A stretch of 64,000 nt of DNA from Acholeplasma equifetale ATCC 29724. Its GTDB lineage: Bacteria > Bacillota_I > Bacilli_A > Acholeplasmatales > Acholeplasmataceae. The stretch is from contig NZ_JHXL01000001.1 in assembly GCF_000687735.1 (NCBI RefSeq), positions 248,001 through 312,000 of the forward strand. The letters run 5' to 3'. Below, piece after piece: positions 1 through 9,874 of this stretch (position 1 is the first letter of the stretch; every line of letters begins with the position of its first letter). Below the pieces are notes generated by a model, which saw only the letters and a list, made by a program, of their open reading frames with translations, searched no databases and was not told where the DNA came from. Both the position numbers and the translations under genes were made by a program.

Positions 1-209
1 CTTATTTTCAAAATCTCAATGATGTATTGTCGATAGTTATCTAAAACATACTCATGATTCTTTTGAAAAGTCTTAAAGAATGCTTGGTCTTTGTCCCACC
101 AGTTACAAATCGTCTTATAAGATAGGTTCAACTTTTTAGATACTTTTACTTTGGATAGCCCTAGTTCCTTATACTCTTGAAGCTTCTTGTACTCTTGTAT
201 ACTTAACAT
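1..209 (-). CDS. istA: IS21-family transposase IstA, N-terminal part (cut by window edge)
   Basis: The minus strand reads an open frame from an ATG at 209 to the left edge, about 69 residues. It begins MLSIQEYKKLQEYKELGLSK and continues with a helix-turn-helix region ending in NLSYKTICNWWDKD, then a YRQYI stretch. That is the usual beginning of IS21-type IstA transposases, where the helix-turn-helix helps bind the element ends and an RNase H-fold catalytic domain follows outside this window. A strong ribosome site (AGGAGG) lies 8 bases upstream and a TATAAT-like box lies near 285-290. The rest of the gene, its istB partner and the element's other end cannot be seen. IS21 is the best guess; another helix-turn-helix transposase is possible. 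Confidence 0.7.
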   Translation of the reverse strand, partial: MLSIQEYKKLQEYKELGLSKVKVSKKLNLSYKTICNWWDKDQAFFKTFQKNHEYVLDNYRQYIIEILKI

Positions 210-296
210 TAATTTAACCTCCTACAGTTTGTTAGTACACAAATAGCTTTCAACCCTCATGTGACATCACTTCCTTAAATTTACCTTTATTATAGT

Positions 297-326
297 GAAA
301 AAACGGCTGCATTTATAGCCACCGCT
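297..326 (-). terminator. intrinsic terminator after hamB
   Basis: Read on the minus strand, a short hairpin (GGCT, 8-base loop, AGCC) is followed by G and six T residues. It lies about 95 bases past the hamB stop and just before the transposase promoter region, so it probably ends the hamA-hamB transcript. The stem is short. Confidence 0.5.
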
Positions 327-420
327 CTAATATTAATAGAATAAATAAATTTAATAACTGTTTCTAATAGTAAGTTTTTATTTGTTCTATACTTCTTGTA
401 TTTTTTCAGATTGATAACAT

Positions 421-2781
421 TTAAAATACAATTTTACCTACTTCAAACTGAATAAAATCATCCTCTTTTTCCAGTAATTCCCTAAATTTATCATTTACAA
501 ATACCACACCATTTTTAATGGTAATTTCTTTTTCAAGTTGGTTTTTCTCAATAAATTTTATAACCACTTGAGATAATCCCATTTTGATAAAAGTAAGTTT
601 TCTTTTATCATTTGTACCATAGGTAAACATATTATATTCACTTTCTTCAATAAGGCTCAAATCAAGCAATACCTTTACAAATTTTCCAAGCTTAAATCCT
701 ACAAAATCGTCTTCAATTTTTGACTTAATGATTGATAAATTAATCTTTTCCTTTGGCGTCTTATTTTTTATATTAACATACACATTCCTAAATGGATTTA
801 TTTCCGATGGTATTTCTCCAAAAGATTCACCTATAAAATAATATTCATTTTTTGATTTTTCAAAATATGATTTGAAAAATCTAATCTTACTTTTCAAGTC
901 CAAATGATATACTTCTTTAACATAACTTTTATAAAAATTAATTGTTGCTTGTTGGTTCAATCTTACTAGTTCAAAATCAGTAACATTTTCACAATCATTA
1001 AAAAACACTTTGCTTATCTTATTTATTAAATCTAAACCACGAATACTAGAGATATTGGATATGTTAGCTATATGCTGTGATATTGAATCCACGTCTTTAT
1101 AAATTGAAGCAATACCGTTTTTAATCAATATTGTTTTTATATCTTTATTGAGATAATCATTAATAAAGCTGTTTTCTTGTTCTAAAATTTTTCGCCCTTT
1201 ATTATCAAGATTTGCTTTTAATAGCAAGGGGTTTTGTACTTCATCATTAACATCAGATCTTAAAAGTGATATTTTGGTTTTAATGTTTGTATTTTTTAAA
1301 CCATAATCTATAAAATGTATATCACAAAATAGTTTTGACAAGTCGTTATTTAGAAACACATCACTTAATCTGTTTATTCTTCCAACCAAATTAAATAAAT
1401 CATTTTGTTTTAACCCATAAACATCAAATATAAACATTGTATCTAATGATAAATTCATACCTTCAAGAATTGATGAATTTGATATTAATATTTTCATTCC
1501 ATGAACGGAAGTAAATTTGTTAATTAAATAATCTTTTATAACATCAGGCATTTTTCCGTGAATATAAATAATTCCAAAATTAATCAATTCAACAAGATTA
1601 TAATCATTATCCACATATTTTGAAATCATATCAGCTATTTTTTTTGTTTCCATGTCGTTAGATTGGTTTTGAATTTGAAAAGCACCCATTTTAATATTAG
1701 ATAATAATTCTTGAGAAAAATTCTCAATATCTTTAGGTCTGTTAAAATAAAAAAGGTTTTTCTTCCCAAGATTATTAAATATATAATCTAAATGGTTATC
1801 ATATTTACATCCCATGAAATAATAACTATCAACAAATCTATTATATAGTTCTACAGAACCATCTTTATTACATAAAGCAACATTAAACTCTTTTATATTA
1901 AAATCAATTTTTTTCATATCGACATTATCATTTTCAAAAAATATTAAATTATTAGCATCTTTAATCAGTGGTGATAAGTATACAACTCTATGATTAGAAT
2001 TAATCTTTTTATTCAATTTAATTAAGCGTGCAAGTAAAACATTTCGCTCGTCTTTTTCAAATAAATTATGTGCTTCATCAATATATAGTGTATCAAATGC
2101 AAATGATGAATCTTGAAGAAGTCTTATTGCTCTTTCCTGAGTAAAAATACAAATTACTTTTTCTTCATTATTATATTCTGTATCATGAAGTAAAATCTTG
2201 TAATGTAAATTCTTAACATTGTTTTTAATATTTCTAAATGTTTGCCAAATTAATGCTTTTTTAGGAACAATAATACCTATTTTATTAACAGGGTTATTAA
2301 AAATATCTTCTATTATCGCTGAACTTTTACCATAAGAAGTTGGAGCGATATATGCTCTATTTTGTGCAGCTGATTCTATCAACGCTTTTCTAGATTCAAA
2401 TTGTTTTTTTAACTCATATATACCACCTTTTTTATAGAAATTAATACCTTCTTCAAATACGACATCATGAATATTTTTATCATAATCATAAAAAATACTT
2501 TTTGCAATCGGATATAATCCATTGTTTATAGAAAACATCAATAACGGATTAAAATCTTTTGTTTTCAATGAATACTTTAAGACAAGATAATATGAAAATT
2601 CCATATAACCTATTTTATCTTTTTTTAGATATTCATCATAAAATATCAAACTTAAAGATAAAATATAAGAATATTCTTCGTTGGAAAATTCATCATTTTT
2701 AGTTATCTTTTCTAATATTTTATTAAAAACATTATCTTCCTTATTTAATTTTGTAAATATCGTTTTTGTATTTGAATCCAT
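421..2781 (-). CDS. hamB: Hachiman-type helicase HamB
   Basis: Superfamily 2 helicase of 786 residues. Visible motifs are Walker A APTSYGKSS (about 146-154), the DEAH box YIDEAH (235-238), a motif V-like ISNSSILEGMN (433-443) and motif VI GRINR (467-471). The first 130 residues are a helical N-terminal region without a recognisable domain, and about 300 residues follow the helicase core. It starts 3 bases after the end of a DUF1837-type gene (HamA), the two-gene order of Hachiman anti-phage systems. There the helicase is thought to sense aberrant DNA ends and release the HamA nuclease. Coexpression with the partner is implied by the 3-base gap. The closely related AbpAB pair is the main alternative name. 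Confidence 0.8.
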   Translation of the reverse strand: MDSNTKTIFTKLNKEDNVFNKILEKITKNDEFSNEEYSYILSLSLIFYDEYLKKDKIGYMEFSYYLVLKYSLKTKDFNPLLMFSINNGLYPIAKSIFYDYDKNIHDVVFEEGINFYKKGGIYELKKQFESRKALIESAAQNRAYIAPTSYGKSSAIIEDIFNNPVNKIGIIVPKKALIWQTFRNIKNNVKNLHYKILLHDTEYNNEEKVICIFTQERAIRLLQDSSFAFDTLYIDEAHNLFEKDERNVLLARLIKLNKKINSNHRVVYLSPLIKDANNLIFFENDNVDMKKIDFNIKEFNVALCNKDGSVELYNRFVDSYYFMGCKYDNHLDYIFNNLGKKNLFYFNRPKDIENFSQELLSNIKMGAFQIQNQSNDMETKKIADMISKYVDNDYNLVELINFGIIYIHGKMPDVIKDYLINKFTSVHGMKILISNSSILEGMNLSLDTMFIFDVYGLKQNDLFNLVGRINRLSDVFLNNDLSKLFCDIHFIDYGLKNTNIKTKISLLRSDVNDEVQNPLLLKANLDNKGRKILEQENSFINDYLNKDIKTILIKNGIASIYKDVDSISQHIANISNISSIRGLDLINKISKVFFNDCENVTDFELVRLNQQATINFYKSYVKEVYHLDLKSKIRFFKSYFEKSKNEYYFIGESFGEIPSEINPFRNVYVNIKNKTPKEKINLSIIKSKIEDDFVGFKLGKFVKVLLDLSLIEESEYNMFTYGTNDKRKLTFIKMGLSQVVIKFIEKNQLEKEITIKNGVVFVNDKFRELLEKEDDFIQFEVGKIVF

Positions 2782-2784
2782 AAC

Positions 2785-3615
2785 TTATTCCCCTTTTAAA
2801 TAGTCTATAAATTCATTATATATGTCATTGTTTACACATAAAACGATCATCGCTTTGATTTTTCTTCCAGATATAATTTCTTCTAATTCTTTTTTTATTT
2901 CACTAACCGATTGATTATTATTTACAAAAAGAGTTGAGGTTGGAATAAGATTAAATTCTGAAGAGTCATGGCTCACCTTTTTTATATAGTCACTTGAAAG
3001 AGATAAAACTTTTTTAGATAAAGAATCATCTTTCCTTCCATGCTGTCTAATCATAATGTGGTGTAATGCATTTTTCCAAGGATTATTACCCTCTGTATTT
3101 CTTACTTTATAATCAATATCAATTATAGCTTCTCTAATTTTATCTTTATGTTTAACCTCTGTGATTGCGCTTTTACTTTCAGCTATCCAAAACTCATTAG
3201 CAAATTCATAAAAACCATCGAATCCTTTTTTCATTGAGTTTTCTTCCAAATTAGAAAAGACACATTTTTGTTCGTAACCTAAATCACGTAAAAATAAATG
3301 CATGAAAAATTCCGCAACAAGTCCATGTTTTTGAATATTAGATTTAGATGTAATTACATTATAAATATCCCTTTTTACTACATCTAAAGTATAGCCAATA
3401 TTTGTTTCCCAAATATCAACTATTTCATTTTCAATAGTATCCCTAATTGTTGAAAAATCAGATAAAACGAGGTGAAAAACTTTAATATCAATTTCAATAT
3501 TATCAACATTTTTAATAGTTATTATTTCTGTTGTATACTCCACGTTTTCACCTCTTATCTGTTTTTCCAAGGAAAAACTTTTGTATAATAAACTATATTG
3601 ACCTTCCCTATACAA
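2785..3615 (-). CDS. hamA: Hachiman-type effector HamA (DUF1837 nuclease)
   Basis: Protein of 276 residues resembling DUF1837/HamA. The PD-(D/E)XK nuclease core can be read as E102 in a KHGLVAEFF helix, then GFDGF with D133, then WIAESKSA with E146 and K148. In Hachiman systems this protein is a DNA nuclease effector held in check by the helicase encoded next to it. Here the helicase gene follows after 3 bases. Upstream lies hsdS of the type I R-M operon, 55 bases away, so the two systems sit back to back on the same strand and may be partly cotranscribed. All three expected catalytic residues are present, so the effector looks intact. Confidence 0.8.
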   Translation of the reverse strand: MYREGQYSLLYKSFSLEKQIRGENVEYTTEIITIKNVDNIEIDIKVFHLVLSDFSTIRDTIENEIVDIWETNIGYTLDVVKRDIYNVITSKSNIQKHGLVAEFFMHLFLRDLGYEQKCVFSNLEENSMKKGFDGFYEFANEFWIAESKSAITEVKHKDKIREAIIDIDYKVRNTEGNNPWKNALHHIMIRQHGRKDDSLSKKVLSLSSDYIKKVSHDSSEFNLIPTSTLFVNNNQSVSEIKKELEEIISGRKIKAMIVLCVNNDIYNEFIDYLKGE

Positions 3616-3670
3616 ATTGTTTATTTATTACTTATATGCTTTTTTTCTTAATAACAATTAGTCCATTGCT

Positions 3671-4843
3671 TTATTTATCTTTGAATTTCACTTGACCGTT
3701 CATAAGTAATGGTAATAAAAAATCTCTAAGTGATGATAATTCTTGGTTTTCTTTTTTTAGAAGATCTATTTTTTCAAGAAAAACATTAAACGGCTCAAGC
3801 AATTTATCATTTTTGCAATCCAGTATTTTTATATTTTGAATATCTCTTAGTGTAATAAACTTCACTATTGAACCATTTGAACCCTTAATAAATTTTTCAA
3901 CTGTTTGTTTACAGCTTAAATGAAATACTCCAACGTACTTATCATTATGCGGTGTAATAACATAAGTTCTTTGATAAGCATTAAATTTCCCATTATAATG
4001 TTTTACATTAAAATCACCATTACCAGCAATAAGAATTACATTACCATCAAATTTATAATCATCACATCGCAAAACATCATTGGCGCAAGTAAAGAAAGGG
4101 TATTTACCATTTTTAGTTGCATGGTTTGCATCTTCTTTTCCGGTTTTTATATCAGCAATTTCATATGCATTCTTTACTTCCCACCCTTCAGGAATTTCTC
4201 TTTTTAGTTCCTCATTCCATACCATTTTTCCACCTGAAGTTCTATATGGCTTTCCTTCTTTATTTGGAAATTCAAATTGAAGAAACCAATAATCATATAA
4301 TGTTTTTGACATTGATTCTAATTCATTGATTATTTTCTTATTATTCTCAATATTTCTATCAATTGTCCTCAATGTTGTAGTGATTTTCTTTTGAGTATCC
4401 AAATCAGGATACTCAATAATAAAAGACTTTAGTAGATCTCCTGATAAACTACCTCGAATTCCAGTAATATCTGACAGTTTACGTATTCTTCCATAACTAT
4501 TCTTTAAATAATAATATAGGTACAAAGCTGTAATATCTTTTTTGGGGACTATTGAAATTAAAGACTGATTAATGTATGCATCTATTTCTAGATAACTAAC
4601 TTGTCCTCTTGTTTTTCCTTCACCTGCAGTAGCGATTAAAACAGAATTTTTCTTTGCTAACCTTGTTGCAGAATTATCAACTCCCTCTTGAGTGATTGTA
4701 ATTTCTGATGAATAAATAAAATCTTGATTCGAAACAGCTGATGATAACCATGGAAAATTTCCACCCCAATATTCAGAACATTTTGTTGATGGTGTTCCAC
4801 CACTGTATAAATTACATAAATCACCTATTTTTGCTCTATTCAT
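3671..4843 (-). CDS. hsdS: type I restriction-modification specificity subunit HsdS
   Basis: Specificity subunit of 390 residues with the two-fold layout of HsdS. A first target-recognition domain starts at GDLCNLYSGGTPST. The central conserved helix region (about 145-195) contains LDTQKKI and ends TLYDYWFLQFEFP. A second target-recognition domain covers about 215-345 and has GNGDFNVKHYNG. The final conserved helix ends with LRDFLLPLLMNGQVKF. Each domain reads half of a bipartite target that cannot be predicted here. Its ATG overlaps the hsdM stop by 8 bases, consistent with translational coupling. Length is normal and no frameshift is seen. No second or partial hsdS copy is visible in the window, so there is no evidence for a recombinational specificity switch. 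Confidence 0.92.
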   Translation of the reverse strand: MNRAKIGDLCNLYSGGTPSTKCSEYWGGNFPWLSSAVSNQDFIYSSEITITQEGVDNSATRLAKKNSVLIATAGEGKTRGQVSYLEIDAYINQSLISIVPKKDITALYLYYYLKNSYGRIRKLSDITGIRGSLSGDLLKSFIIEYPDLDTQKKITTTLRTIDRNIENNKKIINELESMSKTLYDYWFLQFEFPNKEGKPYRTSGGKMVWNEELKREIPEGWEVKNAYEIADIKTGKEDANHATKNGKYPFFTCANDVLRCDDYKFDGNVILIAGNGDFNVKHYNGKFNAYQRTYVITPHNDKYVGVFHLSCKQTVEKFIKGSNGSIVKFITLRDIQNIKILDCKNDKLLEPFNVFLEKIDLLKKENQELSSLRDFLLPLLMNGQVKFKDK

Positions 4844-6494
4844 ATTTAATCTCCTCTAGTTGATGCTTGATTTCATCTTCTAAAACCTTACTCTCATCAA
4901 ATAACTTAGTGAGATTATTCTTGTATGTGACCATTTTTTCTCGAAACTCTTCAGGAGTTAATTCAACATACTCAATTTTTACATCAAAATATTGACCAGC
5001 ACTAAATGAATAGTTTTTCTCTTTAATTTGATTATATGTTACTGAGACAGAAAAATCATCTTCAATTTTGTGGTTAACAAAAACATCAACAATTTTATGA
5101 AGTTCTTCTTTTGATAAAACTGTTTTCTGATTTTTCCCAACCTTAACTTTTTCACCTAGTTTAGAAGCATCCATTAATAAAACTTCGCCGTTAATGTTTG
5201 ACTTATCAATAAATAAAACTGAAACATTCGTTCCTGTATTTGCAAAAATATTAGAAGGCATGGAAATCACGCCACGAAGCCATTGATTATTAATTATATA
5301 TTGTCTAATCTTTTTCTCAATACCAGCTTGTGCTGTTAAAAAACCAGTAGGTACAACAATAGCTGCTTTTCCACCATCTTTTAATGAATATAAGATGTGT
5401 TGAATAAAACAAAGGTAAATTGCCATAGATTCTTTTTTAGCATTTGGAATCTTTGGTACTCCAGCAAAGAATCTTGTGGTTTTTTCCCATTTTGTTTCAA
5501 TCTTATCTCTAGTAGATGAAAAGTCCGTTTTAAATGGAGGATTTGAAGTGATAAAATCAAACTTTTTCAATCCTGAGGTATCATCACCTTTTATTCTATA
5601 ATGAGCTGGTGTTTCAAGGGTATCACCTTCAATGATATTTTCTAAGGATTCTTTTAAACCATTTAGAAGCATATTGATTCTCAAGAAACGTGATGACTTT
5701 TGAGAAATATCTTGTGTATATACTCTGGCTTTATTACCAAATTTACCATCTCCTAGTTCGTTTGCTAAGTGAAGCACTAAAGAACCAGAACCAGCAGATG
5801 GATCATATATTTCATAAATTTTATCTTCGATTGGTGACATATGAACTAAAATTTTAGCAATCGCACTGGATAATGCTTGCGGTGTAAAATATTCAGCATA
5901 GGTTCCACTTGCTACGTTATAGTTTTGAATAAGGTATTCGAAAATAGTGCTGAAAAAGTCATAACTGCCTTCTATGGTCTCACCAAAATCAAAACGATCT
6001 CTTGTGATGTAAGAAAATATGTTTCTTGCAAAAGCATTTCTTCTTGATGCTTCAACTTTGTCACATATTTCTGTGAATAAAGGTTTCTTTTCACCACCAG
6101 CTGTTTCAACACTGAAGGATTGGTTTTCTTTATAATTTGATATTCTAATTAAAGTAGTATCAAATTGCTTATAAAAATCATCATCCTTAATATGTTGAAC
6201 TAAATAATCAATGGTGTCTTCATATTTGAATGCCACATCTTGAGGATATGCGGCATAAAAAGCATCAAGCATATCATCTTCATTTTTGATAACTGATTGA
6301 TAGTCTAAACCTGTATCCTTACAGAACTTGCGAAGATTAGCCATGAACTTATCATTTAAAAACTTATAAAGGAATACAGAAGTAACAACCACTTCTTCAT
6401 AAGCCGTATTGGATAATCCATTGGTTGAACATAAACCTTGGAGATCATCAATAATGGATTTTATATTTTTCTCTAACTCTACATAATTTAGCAT
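4836..6494 (-). CDS. hsdM: type I restriction-modification methyltransferase subunit HsdM
   Basis: N6-adenine methyltransferase subunit of 552 residues. The helical N-terminal HsdM domain (about 1-140) is followed by the methylase core with the S-adenosylmethionine motif DPSAGSGSL (231-239) and catalytic NPPF (318-321). EYFTPQAL at 201-208 is the usual bridge into the catalytic domain. With HsdS it forms the modification enzyme that protects host sites, and with HsdR the restriction complex. It lies 12 bases after hsdR and overlaps hsdS by 8, so the operon order is regulator, hsdR, hsdM, hsdS. All key residues are intact. Confidence 0.95.
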   Translation of the reverse strand: MLNYVELEKNIKSIIDDLQGLCSTNGLSNTAYEEVVVTSVFLYKFLNDKFMANLRKFCKDTGLDYQSVIKNEDDMLDAFYAAYPQDVAFKYEDTIDYLVQHIKDDDFYKQFDTTLIRISNYKENQSFSVETAGGEKKPLFTEICDKVEASRRNAFARNIFSYITRDRFDFGETIEGSYDFFSTIFEYLIQNYNVASGTYAEYFTPQALSSAIAKILVHMSPIEDKIYEIYDPSAGSGSLVLHLANELGDGKFGNKARVYTQDISQKSSRFLRINMLLNGLKESLENIIEGDTLETPAHYRIKGDDTSGLKKFDFITSNPPFKTDFSSTRDKIETKWEKTTRFFAGVPKIPNAKKESMAIYLCFIQHILYSLKDGGKAAIVVPTGFLTAQAGIEKKIRQYIINNQWLRGVISMPSNIFANTGTNVSVLFIDKSNINGEVLLMDASKLGEKVKVGKNQKTVLSKEELHKIVDVFVNHKIEDDFSVSVTYNQIKEKNYSFSAGQYFDVKIEYVELTPEEFREKMVTYKNNLTKLFDESKVLEDEIKHQLEEIKYE

Positions 6495-6506
6495 ATTATA
6501 CTCCTC

Positions 6507-9500
6507 CTAAATGCTTTCTTTATACAGTAGTAAATTCACATATAACATTTCAAGAATATCGTCATATGATTCTTTTACTTTCTTGAATAACTTTTCTTTA
6601 ATTAAAATAATAGTTATCTTTGCTTTTGTTGCATCTACGAATCCTTTTTTACCTTGCACGATTAAAGCATCATCATAGATTGTATCTTTAATGTTATCAT
6701 AAATAATCTTCAAGAATGACTCAATGTCCGATCTATCAATAGTTGTTTCAAGAACAGCATCGCTTAATGTTTTTACAAAAGCAAAACTTCCACCGTAGGC
6801 TTGAGATAACCGTTCATTTTCTTCATTGATTCTTTTTGCTTCTTCTAATGCGGCCTTTAATTCATCTGACAACTCATCTATCGTTTCATATTCAAACACT
6901 TGAAGTTTTTCAAATATTTTCTTAAGTAAATCTTCTAGTTTTTGAATCTTAATGTCTTTTTTATTCTTATTCTTTTGTACTTCTCTTTGAAGATCTGTTA
7001 ATACATCTTTAACTTTATTAAAATCCTCATCTTTAAGTATAAATTTGCCTAAATCTAAGATAGTGATTTTGGTTTTAATAAATTCATAAACCACTTTGAT
7101 GACCTCTTCATTATTCATAATATCTAGAGTATCAATAACTTTACTTGATAAATTGATAAATGAAATTCTGTTATTGACAGCCTTTAAGTATTTGTTAACT
7201 TTGTCATCATCAATAAGTTTTGAATATTCTTCTGCTCTTGAAAGTTTGAATTCAACAGAACAATCTTTAACACCTGTTAATAACTTTCTAATCTTTAATA
7301 GTGCATCCTTATTGAAGTATTGCATCATATTAACAAACATTTCAATATTATCTGCAGGTATAAATTGTTTTAGTTCAGTTGTAAGTTTATCAAGTTTTCT
7401 CTTAATATCTTCTTTATCAACAACAAGACCAGATAATGAAACTTCATCATCGCCATCTTCACTCATGTCGGCTTCAAGTTCTTTTATGTAAGCATCTAGG
7501 GTATTATTATATTCTTTCTCAATGTCAACAAAATCTACAATATAACCATATTGATACACCTTACCTGTAGGACTCTTATATGGCCTGTTAACACGAGAGA
7601 TTGTTTGAAGTAAGTTTTGTGCTTTTGGTCCTCTTAAAAGATACATTTTTTTTAATCGTTTCACATCATATCCTGTCGTTAGCATATAATGAACAACTAA
7701 GATATCAGGGAATCCACTTTCTCTAAAGTTGATTTGATGTTGTTTATTTAGTGCACTTTGAACTGCATTATTTTCACTATCAGACATTACAAGGCCACTT
7801 GTTAATTTACTGTTATTCTTAAACCATTCATTGATTTTTCTTGCTTGCTCATTTGAACGACAGACAATCATTCCACCTATTGTATTATCAGTGTTAACTA
7901 ATCTAAATTGTCTGAAATCTCTCTCGATATATTTAGAAACACCTTCTATATAATCATCAGATTCATAAACATCCTTGCTATCTAGGTTTTGATTTTCGAT
8001 ATCAAGATTTTCTTTAATCTCAGTTTTTGCAGCAGTATCGATTTGCTCTTTCTTAATTCTTAATGTGTAACCATCAGCGATTGACTTGTCATAGAAATAC
8101 TTGTGTATGTAATCACCAAACTTTAAGTTAGATCGTTCCTTCTTGGTTAATAACGGAGTTCCTGTCATGGCAATATAGATACCATTTGAGTCACAAGTCA
8201 TAAGGTTCTTAAAGAATTCACCATGAATGCTATATGATCTATGAGCTTCATCTACAAAGAATATTCTTTGAACCTTGACATTGTAAACATTCTCAACTAC
8301 TGGCATTTTTGATTCTTCCATCAACTTGTGAATGTTAACAACACAAATTGTACCAATACCATCATTATCTTCGTCAAGTGGTTTCTTTAGTTCCTTTGCA
8401 AATTCAGTTTTACTTGAAACGTTTGTTACTGTAAAACCTCTATTTGTAAATTCGGTAGTTGCTTGAGTCATAAGGTCAAGTCTATCTACGATAAAGAAGA
8501 ATCGGGTATTAACGTTCTTCTTAGCGAAGTAATCAGAAATAACCTTAATTGAGTATGCTGAAAGAGCAGTTTTACCAGAACCTTGAGTATGCCAAATAAT
8601 CCCGTTCTTATCTTTTTCACTTAATCGTTTGATGATGGCCCTAGTTGCAAAGAACTGAGGATATCTCATGATATGTTTTTGCTTAATTGGAATTTCTTCT
8701 TCTGTGTTGGTTGTAACATTACGAACCTTTTTGATTTCAGTTAAAAACATAATGCCATAACGGAGCATGTACAAAAATCTCTCTTTATCAAAAAGAGATG
8801 TTATAAATCTGTTACATGGAGTTAGGTCAGAAAGATTAGTGTTAAATTCTGGTGTCTCAGTTTCATCTGGATTATATCCACCATCTCTAACGACATATTT
8901 GATCATTGTTTCATCGATTTCTTTTAGTTTATATTTGGAATGATACTCTTTGATATCTTCTCTAAAGAATGAGAATGTTGTGCTTTGTCCATTAGGAGTT
9001 GTATAGAATGAACCTGCTTTAACTTCATCAGCAATGTCATCATCAGCATCTTCATATTCCATATTATTTGAAAAAGAAATAACTTGGATTAAATTAAAGT
9101 ACTTTTTATAATCATCATTCTTTAATCTCTTATTGATCATTCTTTCAAACTCAACTTGTATTCCACCACTATTATCAGGATGCTTCACTTCTAAGAACGC
9201 TAATGGCATACCATTGATTAGAATATTAATGTCTGGTCTAAATGATCCTTCTTCTGTTCCTTCTTTTATGCTAAAAGGCAATTCATTAACAACTGCAAAA
9301 TCATTGTTATTAAAATTATCTAAATCGAGTAATCGAATTGGATACTCAGATGAAAGCAGTCTCTTATAGAATTCTTTACCTAAATCATTATTTTTAATTA
9401 ATGTGTTAATTTCAGCTAATAGAGCAAACAATTCGTCATTTGATATTTCTCTTTTATTGATTCTTTCTAACGATGTTTTAAATCTATCAATAAAGATCTT

Positions 9501-9611
9501 AGTTTCAAAATCAATTTTTGCACCTTTAAGAGATTGATATTCATAACCCAATCTTAAGAATTGAATGGTCGCAGGAAATTTTACTCTTGTGTCCTCATTA
9601 AAATGTAACAT
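6507..9611 (-). CDS. hsdR: type I restriction endonuclease subunit HsdR
   Basis: Restriction and translocation subunit of 1034 residues. The N-terminal nuclease has PD (126-127) followed by FLEVK with E141 and K143. The motor has Walker A QGSGKT (343-348) and a DEAH box VDEAH (454-457), followed by a second helicase lobe with ISRVNRPY. The long helical C-terminal part (about 760-1034) matches the region that docks on HsdM/HsdS. The ATG shares a base with the stop of the upstream XRE regulator (TAATG), so translation is probably coupled. Full length with all motifs present suggests an active enzyme. Confidence 0.94.
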   Translation of the reverse strand: MLHFNEDTRVKFPATIQFLRLGYEYQSLKGAKIDFETKIFIDRFKTSLERINKREISNDELFALLAEINTLIKNNDLGKEFYKRLLSSEYPIRLLDLDNFNNNDFAVVNELPFSIKEGTEEGSFRPDINILINGMPLAFLEVKHPDNSGGIQVEFERMINKRLKNDDYKKYFNLIQVISFSNNMEYEDADDDIADEVKAGSFYTTPNGQSTTFSFFREDIKEYHSKYKLKEIDETMIKYVVRDGGYNPDETETPEFNTNLSDLTPCNRFITSLFDKERFLYMLRYGIMFLTEIKKVRNVTTNTEEEIPIKQKHIMRYPQFFATRAIIKRLSEKDKNGIIWHTQGSGKTALSAYSIKVISDYFAKKNVNTRFFFIVDRLDLMTQATTEFTNRGFTVTNVSSKTEFAKELKKPLDEDNDGIGTICVVNIHKLMEESKMPVVENVYNVKVQRIFFVDEAHRSYSIHGEFFKNLMTCDSNGIYIAMTGTPLLTKKERSNLKFGDYIHKYFYDKSIADGYTLRIKKEQIDTAAKTEIKENLDIENQNLDSKDVYESDDYIEGVSKYIERDFRQFRLVNTDNTIGGMIVCRSNEQARKINEWFKNNSKLTSGLVMSDSENNAVQSALNKQHQINFRESGFPDILVVHYMLTTGYDVKRLKKMYLLRGPKAQNLLQTISRVNRPYKSPTGKVYQYGYIVDFVDIEKEYNNTLDAYIKELEADMSEDGDDEVSLSGLVVDKEDIKRKLDKLTTELKQFIPADNIEMFVNMMQYFNKDALLKIRKLLTGVKDCSVEFKLSRAEEYSKLIDDDKVNKYLKAVNNRISFINLSSKVIDTLDIMNNEEVIKVVYEFIKTKITILDLGKFILKDEDFNKVKDVLTDLQREVQKNKNKKDIKIQKLEDLLKKIFEKLQVFEYETIDELSDELKAALEEAKRINEENERLSQAYGGSFAFVKTLSDAVLETTIDRSDIESFLKIIYDNIKDTIYDDALIVQGKKGFVDATKAKITIILIKEKLFKKVKESYDDILEMLYVNLLLYKESI

Positions 9612-9808
9612 TATTTATCCCCCGCCAAATCTATGTTATTTTCCTTACAAAGTTCGACTATCTTTCTCTTGATTTTAGTCGTAGGCTCATGTTTACCAGT
9701 TTCCCATCTATTAATCGAAGCAAATGAAACGCCTAAAAGAGTTGCTAACTCTTCTTGAGTGATAATCAGCTTTTCTCTTATCTCTTTAACTAATTTTTTA
9801 TAATTCAT
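9611..9808 (-). CDS. small XRE-family regulator of the type I R-M operon
   Basis: Helix-turn-helix protein of 65 residues from the ATG at 9808. The ITQEELATLLGVSFASINRW stretch is a typical XRE DNA-binding unit and the tail reads LCKENNIDLAGDK. The frame stays open upstream to 9874, but the ATG at 9808 has an AAGGTGA ribosome site at good spacing, so the shorter form is preferred. It overlaps hsdR by one base. By position it probably controls the R-M operon in the way controller proteins do. It closely resembles the two other small regulators at 11799-11993 and 19739-19939 (shared NRWE.G and, in two of them, LCKENNI). Confidence 0.85.
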   Translation of the reverse strand: MNYKKLVKEIREKLIITQEELATLLGVSFASINRWETGKHEPTTKIKRKIVELCKENNIDLAGDK

Positions 9809-9874
9809 AATATTCACCTTTTCGCTTGTAAACGTCTTGTAATTAGTATAGCACTTTTTTATCAATCCGTCCAT

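Noticed and set aside
3671-6494. Phase-variable type I specificity switch
   Set aside because: Only one complete hsdS, no inverted partial copy and no recombinase gene is visible nearby.
7096-7491. 131-residue plus-strand frame inside hsdR
   Set aside because: It is antisense to a strongly supported coding region, has no ribosome site, and shows no family; the same applies to other antisense frames inside hsdS, res, pnp, rel and the P-ATPase.
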